From JBDWFY01 sp039976075 (GTDB taxonomy: Bacteria; Pseudomonadota; Alphaproteobacteria; Rhizobiales; Stappiaceae), in NCBI GenBank assembly GCA_039976075.1, contig JBDWFY010000013.1:434001-498000 (forward strand): 64,000 nt of DNA, in the 5' to 3' direction. This document shows, piece after piece, positions 9,420 to 17,781 of this stretch; the stretch's first letter is position 1, and every line of letters begins with the position of its first letter. The position numbers and the translations under genes are program-made. Under the pieces are notes generated by a model that was not told where the DNA came from, made no database searches, and was given only the letters and a program-made list of their open reading frames with translations.

Positions 9420-10075
9420 TATGCAGTACTCTCATCAAACGTTCGGGCCACGATACGGTTAATAACCAGTAAACGACCCTCGTCATCTACCTGACTGGGT
9501 TGTTTTACCAGATCCAATGTCCAATTGTGAGCGGCTTCTTCCAATTCCCGTTTATAATCGCGACCTTTGTGGAAAACGGCAGTTGCACCCATCATTACGA
9601 ATTCATGAGCATGACCGCATAGCACATCAAGTGATGCCAGTGCTCGAGCCGAAATACCATCCAACGGTGCGCGCCAATTGCGGGTCACATCTTCAATTCT
9701 ACCTGGATGCACCTGGGCTGGAACACCGGTCTCTCTTATCACCGTCCGAAGGAATGCCGCTTTTCTCTGATTGCTTTCAACGAGGTGAACGACAGAACCG
9801 GGCTGATCGGCAAGTAATATTGCTGTCACCAATCCAGGAAACCCTGCGCCACTTCCAAGATCCAGCCAGCGCCGGGCATCTGGGACAGCCAAATGAGTTT
9901 GAACGCTATCGGCGACATGACGGCGCCAGAGCACGTCAAGTGTTGCGGGGGCGACGAGATTCTGAACCGGTTGCCATCGCCGCAACAGTCGAATGTAAGT
10001 TTCAAGCCGCTCCTCTGTTTCACGTGAAACAGGTATGAGCTGCTTAACCTCTTTTATGGAATCCATCGCCCACAC
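9419..10075 (-). CDS. rsmG: 16S rRNA (guanine527-N7)-methyltransferase RsmG (GidB)
   Basis: SAM-dependent methyltransferase that makes m7G527 in 16S rRNA; loss gives low-level streptomycin resistance in other bacteria. The 218-residue form carries the SAM-binding DLGSGAGFPGLVTAILLA motif and the ESNQRKAAFLR block. The start is uncertain: GTG at 10075 or ATG at 10066, neither with a strong ribosome site. Coding bases for VSRET (about residues 16-20) coincide with a perfect parS site. It sits 9 bp after mnmG and overlaps parA by one base. Confidence 0.94.
   Translation of the reverse strand: MWAMDSIKEVKQLIPVSRETEERLETYIRLLRRWQPVQNLVAPATLDVLWRRHVADSVQTHLAVPDARRWLDLGSGAGFPGLVTAILLADQPGSVVHLVESNQRKAAFLRTVIRETGVPAQVHPGRIEDVTRNWRAPLDGISARALASLDVLCGHAHEFVMMGATAVFHKGRDYKRELEEAAHNWTLDLVKQPSQVDDEGRLLVINRIVARTFDESTA
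10016..10031. promoter_or_regulatory. parS centromere site (perfect 16-bp palindrome) inside rsmG
   Basis: TGTTTCACGTGAAACA matches the canonical bacterial parS consensus at all 16 positions. It lies within the 5' part of rsmG and encodes VSRET in that gene. ParB encoded at 7582-8529 is the expected ligand. It is about 9 kb from the predicted origin. Confidence 0.95.
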
Positions 10076-10084
10076 CCAAACTGA

Positions 10085-11965
10085 TCAGGCAACATCTTTG
10101 CTTGAAGGCCGCGTAACACCCTTGCGGATATGGGCCAATATCAAAGTAAGAGCTGCCGGCGTCATGCCGTCGATCCGCGCAGCATGCGCAATGGATCGAG
10201 GACGCTGGCTTTCCAGTTTCTGCCGAGCTTCATTTGAGAGGCCTGATATCACCGAATAGTCCATCGTCTCCGGTATGATACGCGATTCGTCCCGCTTGAG
10301 GGCAGCGATATCCGACTCCTGCCGTTTCAAATAAACGGCATAAACTGCGTCAGTTTGCACCTGCTCGATATGATTGTCGGGCGCATCGCCGATTTCCGGA
10401 AAAATATCTTTCACCCTGTCAAACTGCATATCCGGATAGGACAGCAGATCAAACGCGGTACGGCGGACGCCATCGAGATTGAGATTAAATCCACGCTTGC
10501 ACGCTTCATTGGGCGTAATCGAAACGGATGTCAGTCGGTTACGCAACTCATCCAAGGCTGTCTTGCGCTCTGTAAATGCCGTTTCCCGCTCAGAGCTGAC
10601 ACACCCGAATTCAAGTCCAAGAGGAGTTAAACGTTGATCAGCATTGTCGGCTCGCAATGAAAGCCGGTATTCAGCGCGTGAGGTAAACATCCGATAGGGT
10701 TCAGAAACCCCACGACTGGTGAGGTCATCAACAAGGACGCCAATATAGCTTTCTGAACGGCTGAACGTGACAGAATCCTGTTCACCGGCTAATCGCGCGG
10801 CATTGAGCCCCGCGACCAGGCCCTGCGCACCCGCTTCTTCGTATCCGGTTGTTCCATTTATCTGGCCTGCAAGAAACAGTCCGGCGATCTTTTTCGATTC
10901 AAGCGTCGGCGTCAGTTCACGTGGATCAATATGATCATACTCAATCGCATAACCAACCTGCCTGATTTCGGCGTTTTCCAGACCAGGTATGGTCTTCAGA
11001 AACTCCCTTTGCACATCCTCCGGTAAAGAGGTTGAAATACCGTTGGGATAGACCGTGTCATCATCAAGTCCTTCCGGCTCCAGGAAGATCTGATGACCAT
11101 CCCGTTCCCCAAACCGAACGATCTTGTCTTCGATCGAGGGACAATAACGAGGTCCCTGCCCCTTGATCTGACCGGAATACATCGCCGATCGATCTATATT
11201 GTCCCGAATAATTCGATGTGTTTCATCAGTTGTTCTTGTTATGTGGCAAGACACTTGTGGAGTCGTAATGGCTGATGTCAGATACGAAAATGGAACCGGC
11301 TTTTCATCGCCTATCTGCTCTGACAAACTCCCCCAATCAATGGTTCGACCGTCCAGACGCGCAGGCGTGCCGGTCTTCAACCGGCCCAATGCGAAACCAA
11401 ATCGTTCCAATGTACCGGACAGGCCTTCCGAAGGTTTTTCACCCATCCGTCCTGCCGGAATTTTTTTATCACCGATATGAATAAGGCCGCGCAGGAAGGT
11501 CCCCGTGGTTAAAACTACCGATCCCGCCGTGATTATGGTGCCGTCAACTGTTTGAATTCCTGAAATACAGTTGTCATCATCAAGCGTAATGTCGTGAGCC
11601 TCGGCCTCGACAATTGTCAGATTGGCATAGTCAGCCAGGATATTCTGCATTGCGCTGCTGTATATCCTGCGGTCCGCCTGCGCTCTGGGGCCCCTCACCG
11701 CCGGACCTTTTCGGCGATTTAACATCCTGAACTGAATACCCGCCTCGTCGGCGACGCGCCCCATCAAGCCATCGAGTGCATCGATTTCCCTTACCAGATG
11801 TCCCTTGCCGAGACCCCCGATGGCAGGGTTGCACGACATAATCCCCAGGTCACGACGGGATCGTGTAACCAAAGCGGTGCGCGCACCAAGCCGCGCTGAG
11901 ACTGCCGCAGCTTCACAACCCGCATGCCCTCCACCGATTACAATCACATCGTAGGTCATCTTCAT
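10085..11965 (-). CDS. mnmG: tRNA uridine-34 modification enzyme MnmG (GidA)
   Basis: FAD-dependent subunit that, with MnmE, installs the 5-(carboxy)aminomethyl group on wobble uridine 34. The 626 residues start with the dinucleotide-binding VIVIGGGHAGCEAA, then the family signature GIMSCNPAIGGLGKGHLVREIDA is present in order, and TSRAEYRLSLRADNAD near the middle. Its partner mnmE lies just upstream on the same strand, separated by 216 bp holding a parS site and a stem-loop. The gene heads the run into rsmG-parA-parB. Confidence 0.97.
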   Translation of the reverse strand: MKMTYDVIVIGGGHAGCEAAAVSARLGARTALVTRSRRDLGIMSCNPAIGGLGKGHLVREIDALDGLMGRVADEAGIQFRMLNRRKGPAVRGPRAQADRRIYSSAMQNILADYANLTIVEAEAHDITLDDDNCISGIQTVDGTIITAGSVVLTTGTFLRGLIHIGDKKIPAGRMGEKPSEGLSGTLERFGFALGRLKTGTPARLDGRTIDWGSLSEQIGDEKPVPFSYLTSAITTPQVSCHITRTTDETHRIIRDNIDRSAMYSGQIKGQGPRYCPSIEDKIVRFGERDGHQIFLEPEGLDDDTVYPNGISTSLPEDVQREFLKTIPGLENAEIRQVGYAIEYDHIDPRELTPTLESKKIAGLFLAGQINGTTGYEEAGAQGLVAGLNAARLAGEQDSVTFSRSESYIGVLVDDLTSRGVSEPYRMFTSRAEYRLSLRADNADQRLTPLGLEFGCVSSERETAFTERKTALDELRNRLTSVSITPNEACKRGFNLNLDGVRRTAFDLLSYPDMQFDRVKDIFPEIGDAPDNHIEQVQTDAVYAVYLKRQESDIAALKRDESRIIPETMDYSVISGLSNEARQKLESQRPRSIAHAARIDGMTPAALTLILAHIRKGVTRPSSKDVA

Positions 11966-12024
11966 ATCAATCTGTCTTTGGAAGCGTTTATATGTTGGGA
12001 ACTACATATCTTATCGGCAATGCC

Positions 12025-12052
12025 GGGTCAAAGAGAACAGTCTCGTTGACCC
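12025..12052 (-). other. Stem-loop in the mnmG leader
   Basis: GGGTCAA at 12025-12031 pairs with TTGACCC at 12046-12052; after one mismatch GAGA (12033-12036) pairs with TCTC (12041-12044), leaving a four-base loop. It is about 60 bp before the mnmG start and lacks a T-run, so it is not an evident terminator. It could structure the mnmG 5' leader; the function is unknown. Confidence 0.5.
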
Positions 12053-12158
12053 TGTGAAGACCTGGAAAATGCGATAACTGCAAAAACAATTTCCAACAAT
12101 TGCCCGTGTTTGTGTTTTTAGCCTAGTTATTTCGAAATGCGAATTGAACCGGATGTCA

Positions 12159-12180
12159 GGGTGTTTCACGTGAAACACCC
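12159..12180. promoter_or_regulatory. parS centromere site between mnmE and mnmG
   Basis: A perfect 16-bp parS (TGTTTCACGTGAAACA at 12162-12177) is extended by GGG/CCC into a 22-bp perfect palindrome. It starts right after the mnmE stop, in the intergenic space before mnmG, about 6.7 kb from the predicted origin. Together with the site in rsmG it makes a parS pair. Confidence 0.95.
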
Positions 12181-12181
12181 C

Positions 12182-13531
12182 CTATTTTCCTACACAGAAT
12201 TCTCCAAAAATAACATCCAGCAAGTCTTCGACATCGACGCGCCCGGAGATGCGGCCAATCTCGTCGCAGGCGAAACGAATTTCCTCTGCACGGATTTCCA
12301 GTGGTTGATTTTTGTTCTCCAACGCCCGACCCAGTGCCATACTGGCATTCTTGAGAAGTTTCTGATGCCGCGAGCGATTGATCAACGCACTTTCAGATCC
12401 AAGCCAATATTCTCTGCAAAACTTGGTTATTTCATCGATCAAAAGATCAATACCCAGACCCGTTTTAGCAGATAACAGCAACGTCTTGTTACTCTGCTTA
12501 TCGGTCGATAACCCAGTGGTCGCCTCAAGATCCCCTAAATCGGCTTTGTTGAGTATTTTCCAAACGGGTGCATCTAGTTTGTTTGAGTGCTCGATAGATG
12601 CCTCAGGCTCCACCGTATGATCAATGAGTTCGATCACGATATCAGCCAGCATTGCCTGGTCATAAGCGCGTCGAATTCCCTCCTTCTCAACCACGCCGGA
12701 AGTTTCGCGAATACCGGCAGTATCCATGAGTGTTACGGGATATCCTTCCAGATCCAAATCGACGCTCAAAATGTCCCGAGTTGTGCCCGCCTCTTCGGTG
12801 ACAATCGCCACATCACGTTGTGCCAGACGGTTTAGCAACGAGGATTTACCAGCATTTGGACGGCCGAGAATAACGATCCTCAATCCATCCTTCATGCGTT
12901 CACTTCGACTGCTCAGCCTAATCTGAGTAATAAACTCCTGATGCAGTCGGTCCAGATCGCTCCAGATCACATCAGAAACTGAGTCCGGGATATCTTCTTC
13001 ATCAGAGAAATCAAGTTCTGCCTCAATCATTGCCCGACAGCGAATGAGCTCGTTGCGCCATCGTTCACACAAGCCATAGAGCGCTCCCGATGCCTGTTTG
13101 ATCGCCTGTTTTCGTTGATGTTCGGTATCAGCGGAAATGAGATCCGAGATCCCTTCAACGGTGGTGAGGTCGAGTTTTCCTGCATCAAATGCCCTGCGGG
13201 TAAATTCGCCTGGCTCCGCGACCCGCAATCCCTCGAAATCTGCAAGGGTCTCCAGCACCGCCTTTACAACAGCTCGACCGCCGTGCAAATGCAGCTCGGC
13301 CACGTCTTCACCGGTATAGCTGGCTGGCCCCTCGAACCACAAGATCAATGCCTCATCGAGAAGATCACCTGTACTGGGATGAATGATCTGTGAAAGAACC
13401 GACTCCCTTCCCTTCGGGACTTTGACACTTATATCCTGAAGAACCTGCCGTACACTGGGTCCCGACATCCTGACGACAGCCACGCCGGCAGGTGGATGTC
13501 CGCTGGACAGAGCAAAAATGGTATCAGTCAT
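12182..13531 (-). CDS. mnmE: tRNA modification GTPase MnmE (TrmE)
   Basis: G protein activated by dimerisation that works with MnmG on wobble uridine 34 of tRNA. The 449 residues show the tetrahydrofolate-binding N-domain (start MTDTIFALSSGHPPAGVAVV), a central helical domain interrupted by a Ras-like G domain with GRPNAGKSSLLN, DTAGIRE and NKAD, and the obligatory C-terminal C(V)GK, where C446 is the catalytic-motif cysteine. Full length. Monocistronic or leading into mnmG. Confidence 0.97.
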   Translation of the reverse strand: MTDTIFALSSGHPPAGVAVVRMSGPSVRQVLQDISVKVPKGRESVLSQIIHPSTGDLLDEALILWFEGPASYTGEDVAELHLHGGRAVVKAVLETLADFEGLRVAEPGEFTRRAFDAGKLDLTTVEGISDLISADTEHQRKQAIKQASGALYGLCERWRNELIRCRAMIEAELDFSDEEDIPDSVSDVIWSDLDRLHQEFITQIRLSSRSERMKDGLRIVILGRPNAGKSSLLNRLAQRDVAIVTEEAGTTRDILSVDLDLEGYPVTLMDTAGIRETSGVVEKEGIRRAYDQAMLADIVIELIDHTVEPEASIEHSNKLDAPVWKILNKADLGDLEATTGLSTDKQSNKTLLLSAKTGLGIDLLIDEITKFCREYWLGSESALINRSRHQKLLKNASMALGRALENKNQPLEIRAEEIRFACDEIGRISGRVDVEDLLDVIFGEFCVGK

Positions 13532-13597
13532 TCAAACAGATTTTCCGATATTGTTGTGATGGGCGAGCCAGGGACCCCCAAGCCGCTTCCGGTTCAA

Positions 13598-13613
13598 AGA
13601 TTCACGTGAAACA
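13598..13613. promoter_or_regulatory. Degenerate parS-like site (14 of 16 positions)
   Basis: AGATTCACGTGAAACA keeps the CACGTG core and the whole right half of parS, differing at two positions on the left. It is in the intergenic gap upstream of mnmE, about 1.4 kb from the perfect site at 12162. Low-affinity ParB sites of this type occur near strong parS in other bacteria; binding here is inference. Confidence 0.55.
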
Positions 13614-13812
13614 GCTTGGTCACTTGTCTCCTCTTACGCCATTGCCAGGTAAACAACCACACTTATCGGAAATGTAGAAACATGGTTAAAAATGTATTTG
13701 TTCCAGGCTTCGCAACCGATCCCGATTTGACCGACTTCGTAAGTAAATGATTAGCCATAATTCATATTACGGAATCAATCTGCTGAAAAATAGAACCGAG
13801 AGATAGGCGCCC

Positions 13813-15837
13813 ATGTCAAATTCCAATCTGCTTTCGCGCGAGACCAGCCCCTATCTTATTCAGCACATGGACAACCCCGTTCATTGGCATCCATGGAACA
13901 GCGATGCACTCAAGCGAGCCCAGATGGAAAACAAACCAATCCTGCTTTCCATTGGCTATGCCGCCTGCCACTGGTGCCATGTCATGGCGCATGAAAGTTT
14001 TGAAGACCCGGGCGTTGCCGCTGTGATGAATGAGCTGTTTGTGTCGATTAAGGTCGATCGGGAAGAAAGGCCGGATATCGATCATATCTACATGTCTGCC
14101 CTTCACCAGCTCGGAGAACAAGGCGGTTGGCCCTTGACGATGTTTCTTACGCCGGAAGGAAAACCTTTCTGGGGAGGAACGTATTTCCCCAAGGAAGCCA
14201 AATGGGGTCGGCCCGGTTTTGTTTCTGTTCTGCGGGAGATATCCCGGCTCTTTCAGGAAGAGCCGGACAAGATCCGTCAGAATGAACACAACCTGATGAC
14301 CCGGTTGGCAATGCGGCCGGATAATGCTGCCACCGTGACGCCTGAGCTTTTTGACAAAGCATCTGAACGTCTGCTTGCCATGATGGACCCCGAAAATGGT
14401 GGAACCAAAGGTGCACCAAAATTTCCCCAATGTTCATTTCTGCATCTCCTGCTGAGAGCAGGGCATAACAGCGGAAATATTGCCTATGATGATGCGGTTC
14501 TTTTGACACTTGAAAAAATTTGCCAAGGGGGAATTTACGATCATCTGGGTGGCGGATTTGCACGCTATTCAGTCGACCAGTTCTGGCTGGCGCCGCATTT
14601 TGAAAAGATGCTCTACGATAATGCCCAGCTCCTGGATCTGCTGTTGATTGCCTATAAGTTGACCGGAAACAATTTATTCCGCCTGCGGATTGAAGAAACC
14701 CTGACATGGTTGGAACGAGAAATGCTGACATCCGAGGGTGCATATTCCGCAAGTCTGGATGCGGATACCGAAGGCGAGGAGGGGCGATATTATGTATGGC
14801 AGGAAGCAGAAATAGACCAACATCTGTCCGCCCACTCGCGCGATGACTTCAAAAAACTTTACGACATTCTCCCCCAAGGTAATTGGGAGGGGAAAACCAT
14901 TCTCAATCGGCTACATACATCCGGCACTGAATTTGATGAAACCGCTGCTAATTATGAAGGCGAAAGAGAATTGTTGCTCAATGCCCGTCAGCAAAGAGTG
15001 CGGCCGGCAGTCGATGATAAAATCTTGGCAGACTGGAACGGCCTGTTAATTGGCGCTTTGGCAAATCTTTCAGCCGCGGGCATTTCACGTGAATCAACAC
15101 TGGAAATGGCTCAAAGAGCTTTTCGGTTTATTCAGGAGAAAATGAAAAAAGGGGACCTATATGGACACTCCTGGCGCAAGGACATTTTGCTCTACCCCGG
15201 TCAACTGAGCGATCAGGCAGCAGTCATTCACGCAGCTCTAGGTCTGTATCAGGCAACGTTTGATACCGACTATCTTGAAGTTGCCAAATTGACGCTTGAG
15301 GAATTACTCCCCGCCTATCGCGATGAGCAAGGCGGCGGATTTTTCATGACCGCAGCAGAGGCTGATGATCTGATCTTAAGACCGAAATATTGTCATGACG
15401 ATGCCGTTCCAAACGCCAACGGCCTACTCGCAATGGAACTCGTCAGACTTTATCATTTAACCGGCGAGGAAAACTATCGGTCGCTTTACGAAGAAATTTT
15501 CAACTGTTTCTCGGCAGATATTCCGGCAAACGTTTTCGGCACTGCTACATTGTTGAGTGCATTCGATTTCTCTCTCAATGCAACATCTATCGTCATTGTG
15601 AGCCCGGACAAAGAAGCGTGTGATGATCTGCTGAGAATTGCGAGAAAGCAGTCCAATCCCAATCTCATTCTTTCTGTGCTGACATCGACTGACCAACTGG
15701 CAGACAACCATCCGGCAAAAGGAAAGGCGGCGATCGACAACCGACCCACCGCCTTTATCTGTCCGGGACAAACCTGTCTTGCCCCAATTCAATCGCTCAG
15801 TGAGTTCGAAAACACACTGCGCTCGCTTAACCGCTGA
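13813..15837 (+). CDS. DUF255 thioredoxin-like/six-hairpin protein (YyaL/SSP411 family)
   Basis: Two-part protein of 674 residues: an N-terminal thioredoxin-like DUF255 domain (about 1-170) with CHWCH at 52-56 in SIGYAACHWCHVMAHESFED, then an alpha/alpha six-hairpin, glycosidase-like domain (GGIYDHLGGGFARYSVD, PHFEKMLYDNAQLL). The family is widespread, from YyaL to human SPATA20, but no reaction is established, so no function is claimed. It has no signal peptide. It stands alone on the plus strand between mnmE and rho and ends 6 bp from the convergent rho gene. A 13/16 parS-like sequence lies inside it at 15081-15096. Confidence 0.9.
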   Translation: MSNSNLLSRETSPYLIQHMDNPVHWHPWNSDALKRAQMENKPILLSIGYAACHWCHVMAHESFEDPGVAAVMNELFVSIKVDREERPDIDHIYMSALHQLGEQGGWPLTMFLTPEGKPFWGGTYFPKEAKWGRPGFVSVLREISRLFQEEPDKIRQNEHNLMTRLAMRPDNAATVTPELFDKASERLLAMMDPENGGTKGAPKFPQCSFLHLLLRAGHNSGNIAYDDAVLLTLEKICQGGIYDHLGGGFARYSVDQFWLAPHFEKMLYDNAQLLDLLLIAYKLTGNNLFRLRIEETLTWLEREMLTSEGAYSASLDADTEGEEGRYYVWQEAEIDQHLSAHSRDDFKKLYDILPQGNWEGKTILNRLHTSGTEFDETAANYEGERELLLNARQQRVRPAVDDKILADWNGLLIGALANLSAAGISRESTLEMAQRAFRFIQEKMKKGDLYGHSWRKDILLYPGQLSDQAAVIHAALGLYQATFDTDYLEVAKLTLEELLPAYRDEQGGGFFMTAAEADDLILRPKYCHDDAVPNANGLLAMELVRLYHLTGEENYRSLYEEIFNCFSADIPANVFGTATLLSAFDFSLNATSIVIVSPDKEACDDLLRIARKQSNPNLILSVLTSTDQLADNHPAKGKAAIDNRPTAFICPGQTCLAPIQSLSEFENTLRSLNR

Positions 15838-15843
15838 GAGAAA

Positions 15844-17109
15844 TCAGGTATTCATCGAGTCAAAAAATTCGCTGTTGGATTTGGTCTGACGCAACTTATC
15901 AAGCAGAAACTCGATGGCGTCGGCTGAATTCATCGGATTGAGAATTCGACGCAAGACATACATCTTCTTGAGCTCATCCTTGGAAACCAGAAGTTCCTCT
16001 TTCCGGGTTCCAGACCGCTGAATATCAATTGACGGGAACACACGCTTGTCGGCAATTTTCCGGTCGAGAATAATTTCAGAGTTACCTGTACCTTTGAATT
16101 CCTCAAAGATCACTTCGTCCATCCGGCTACCGGTATCAATCAGCGCCGTTGCAATGATCGTCAGTGACCCACCTTCTTCAATGTTCCTGGCAGCACCAAA
16201 GAAGCGTTTTGGGCGCTGCAGTGCGTTGGCATCGACACCACCGGTCAGAACCTTGCCGGAGGATGGTACAACCGTGTTGTAGGCTCGCCCAAGACGCGTA
16301 ATTGAATCAAGGAGGATGACAACATCCCGTCCATGTTCAACCAGCCGTTTGGCCTTCTCGATAACCATTTCAGCTACTTGAACGTGACGAACAGCTGGCT
16401 CGTCAAATGTTGAGGAAATGACCTCTCCATCGACCGTACGCTGCATATCCGTCACTTCTTCCGGCCTTTCATCGATCAGAAGAACGATCAGGTAACACTC
16501 TGGGTGATTGCGTGTAATCGATTTTGCGATATTTTGCAGGAAGACCGTTTTACCGGTACGGGGTGGCGCTGTGATCAAAGCACGCTGTCCCTTACCCAGT
16601 GGCGTTGTCAGGTCGATGACACGCGCTGAGAGATCTTTGATAGTCGGATCTTCGACTTCGAGTTTGAATCGTTCTTCTGGATAAAGTGGCGTCAGATTGT
16701 CAAAGTGCGTTTTGTGACGCGCCATCTCCGGGTCTTGGAAATTGATCGTATTGACCTTGAGAAGAGCGAAATAGCGCTCTCCATCTTTTGGACTGCGAAT
16801 TTCCCCTTCGACGGTATCGCCGGTTCTGAGAGAAAACCGCCTGATCTGTGAGGGCGATACATAAATGTCGTCCGGCCCAGGCAGATAGTTGGCATCGGGA
16901 GAACGCAGGAATCCAAATCCATCCTGCAGAACTTCGACGACACCGGCTCCGATAATATCGGTATCCTGTTCAGCCAACCGTTTCAGTATGGCGAACATCA
17001 GTTCCTGTTTGCGCAGTGTACTGGCGTTTTCTACTTCCAGTTCTTCGGCAAAACTCAGCAATTCGGTAGGAGATTTAAGTTTTAGGTCTTGAAGTTTCAT
17101 TTCCCGCAT
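15844..17109 (-). CDS. rho: Transcription termination factor Rho
   Basis: Hexameric RNA helicase that ends transcription at unstructured C-rich RNA. Of 421 residues, the first 50 form the Rho N-domain (MKLQDLKLKSPTELLSFAEELEVENAST), followed by the RNA-binding cold-shock-like domain (DGFGFLRSPDANYLPGPDDIYVS) and the ATPase core with P-loop ITAPPRTGKT and the DERPEEVTDMQR and DSITRLGRAYN motifs. Two in-frame starts exist, ATG at 17109 and at 17100. It lies downstream of hemE-hemJ with a 240-bp leader containing a hairpin. Confidence 0.98.
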   Translation of the reverse strand: MREMKLQDLKLKSPTELLSFAEELEVENASTLRKQELMFAILKRLAEQDTDIIGAGVVEVLQDGFGFLRSPDANYLPGPDDIYVSPSQIRRFSLRTGDTVEGEIRSPKDGERYFALLKVNTINFQDPEMARHKTHFDNLTPLYPEERFKLEVEDPTIKDLSARVIDLTTPLGKGQRALITAPPRTGKTVFLQNIAKSITRNHPECYLIVLLIDERPEEVTDMQRTVDGEVISSTFDEPAVRHVQVAEMVIEKAKRLVEHGRDVVILLDSITRLGRAYNTVVPSSGKVLTGGVDANALQRPKRFFGAARNIEEGGSLTIIATALIDTGSRMDEVIFEEFKGTGNSEIILDRKIADKRVFPSIDIQRSGTRKEELLVSKDELKKMYVLRRILNPMNSADAIEFLLDKLRQTKSNSEFFDSMNT

Positions 17110-17202
17110 CGGCTGGAATTCTTCTTTATCTTCGTTGTTATGATTATTTTCCGGCTTAATATTCGGAATGGATCTTTACAGGGGGAGTATTTTTCTTGCT
17201 TC

Positions 17203-17220
17203 ACTGCCGCGCTCGGCAGT
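17203..17220 (-). other. Perfect hairpin in the hemJ-rho intergenic leader
   Basis: ACTGCCG (17203-17209) and CGGCAGT (17214-17220) form a perfect 7-bp stem with a four-base loop. It sits about 95 bp before the rho start and about 130 bp past hemJ. No T-run follows on either strand. It may be part of the rho leader; Rho is autoregulated through its leader in other bacteria, but no mechanism can be read here. Confidence 0.4.
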
Positions 17221-17349
17221 CACGTATCGCTCTATCTTGATACATAATAAGCACTGAATGAGGTAGCTGGAACATAGTCGTTTCGAAGTGAACCTGCAAG
17301 GGGCATTCCTGCCAATTCTATGGGTTTTGACAATCAGTCGCATTGTCCA

Positions 17350-17781
17350 TCAAAAGGGCTTGAAAACTACCAGAATAACAATGACCGCCATCAACAAAGT
17401 CGGAACTTCATTCACAATGCGAAAGAACTTCGCAGGCTTGACATTCCGATCACTGGCAAACGCCTTTTGAAACTTGGCAAGATAGCCGTGATAGCCTGTC
17501 ATAATAAGTACGAGCAACAACTTGGCATGAAACCAGCCGTCGGAAAATGCGTCTATCTGCCAGGCCGCCAGCAGACCGAATATCCAGGAAGAAATCATGG
17601 CCGGCGTCGTGATCGCTTTCAGAAGTCGCCTTTCCATGATTTTAAACGTTTCTGACTGTTCGCTGCCAACAGTGGAATCAGCGTGATAAACGAACAGGCG
17701 TGGCAGGTAAAACAACCCTGCCATCCAGGCAATAATCGACATGATATGCAGGGACTTGAACCACAGATAAGGATCGCTCAT
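17350..17781 (-). CDS. hemJ: Protoporphyrinogen oxidase HemJ
   Basis: Integral membrane enzyme that oxidises protoporphyrinogen IX to protoporphyrin IX late in haem synthesis. The 143 residues give four hydrophobic segments (about 9-30, 57-77, 82-100 and 122-141). The conserved histidine H12 in WFKSLHIMSIIAWMAGLFYLPRLFVYH marks the UPF0093/HemJ family. The ATG abuts the hemE stop with no gap, so the pair is co-transcribed and both serve haem synthesis. Confidence 0.93.
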   Translation of the reverse strand: MSDPYLWFKSLHIMSIIAWMAGLFYLPRLFVYHADSTVGSEQSETFKIMERRLLKAITTPAMISSWIFGLLAAWQIDAFSDGWFHAKLLLVLIMTGYHGYLAKFQKAFASDRNVKPAKFFRIVNEVPTLLMAVIVILVVFKPF

